Source: Laetiporus sulphureus 93-53 (taxonomy: Eukaryota > Basidiomycota > Agaricomycetes > Polyporales > Laetiporaceae). Taken from it: a stretch of 27,497 nt of DNA. The stretch is from NCBI RefSeq assembly GCF_001632365.1, contig NW_024468594.1, forward strand, positions 5,893-33,389, given 5' to 3'. Shown piece by piece: positions 27,455-27,497 of the stretch (within the stretch, counting starts at the first letter, position 1; each line of letters starts with the position of its first letter). A program made the position numbers and the translations under genes. Under the pieces are notes generated by a model. That model was given only the letters and a program-made list of their open reading frames with translations, ran no database searches and was not told the origin of the DNA.

Positions 27455-27497
27455 CACGTGATCAACTACAGTTCGGTGTGGTCCACTTAAATTTTTT

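Overview
This is nuclear DNA of a filamentous basidiomycete, most probably an Agaricomycete. The genes are dense and short, and split by many 44-94 nt introns, mostly GT-AG with CTNAY-like branch sites. The families also fit: HSPA12-like Hsp70 proteins, an SRPK-type kinase, a fungal Asteroid protein, a POS5-type NAD(H) kinase and Agaricomycete-style hypothetical proteins. All names come from motif recognition and manual splicing; no search was run.

Left part (1-12104) is an array of one repeated two-gene module. Each unit is an HSPA12-like Hsp70 gene on the minus strand, diverging across a 440-500 bp spacer from a gene on the plus strand for a ~458-residue coiled-coil protein of unknown function. 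Unit A is 1582-4041 (Hsp70) with 4483-5962 (coiled coil). Unit B is 7648-10112 with 10616-12104. The window opens inside a third coiled-coil paralog (1-1044), so its Hsp70 partner is expected just outside to the left. The two Hsp70 genes share almost all intron positions, including a 14-nt micro-exon, and the two coiled-coil genes share both introns. The spacer between units (5963-7647) holds coding-like relics with in-frame stops.

Middle part (12105-20120): a ~290 bp sequence (12114-12406) recurs in direct orientation at 14787-15026. The two copies bracket an unresolved minus-strand coding region and an SRPK-like kinase (13223-14774, minus). The kinase shares its promoter region with a divergent Asteroid/XPG-N-like gene (15127-17947, plus), followed by a POS5-like mitochondrial NADH/NAD+ kinase (18264-20120, plus).

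Right part (20121-27497) is gene-poor up to 24440, apart from a small two-exon conserved-looking gene (21754-22325, minus). It ends with a large six-exon gene for a Ser/Pro-rich nuclear-type protein with one BRCT domain (24440-27454, minus).

The most interesting signal is the repeated divergent Hsp70-like / coiled-coil pair. Its head-to-head layout is retained in two units and implied in a third although the proteins have diverged considerably, which suggests co-expression and possibly a client/cofactor relationship. That functional link is inference.
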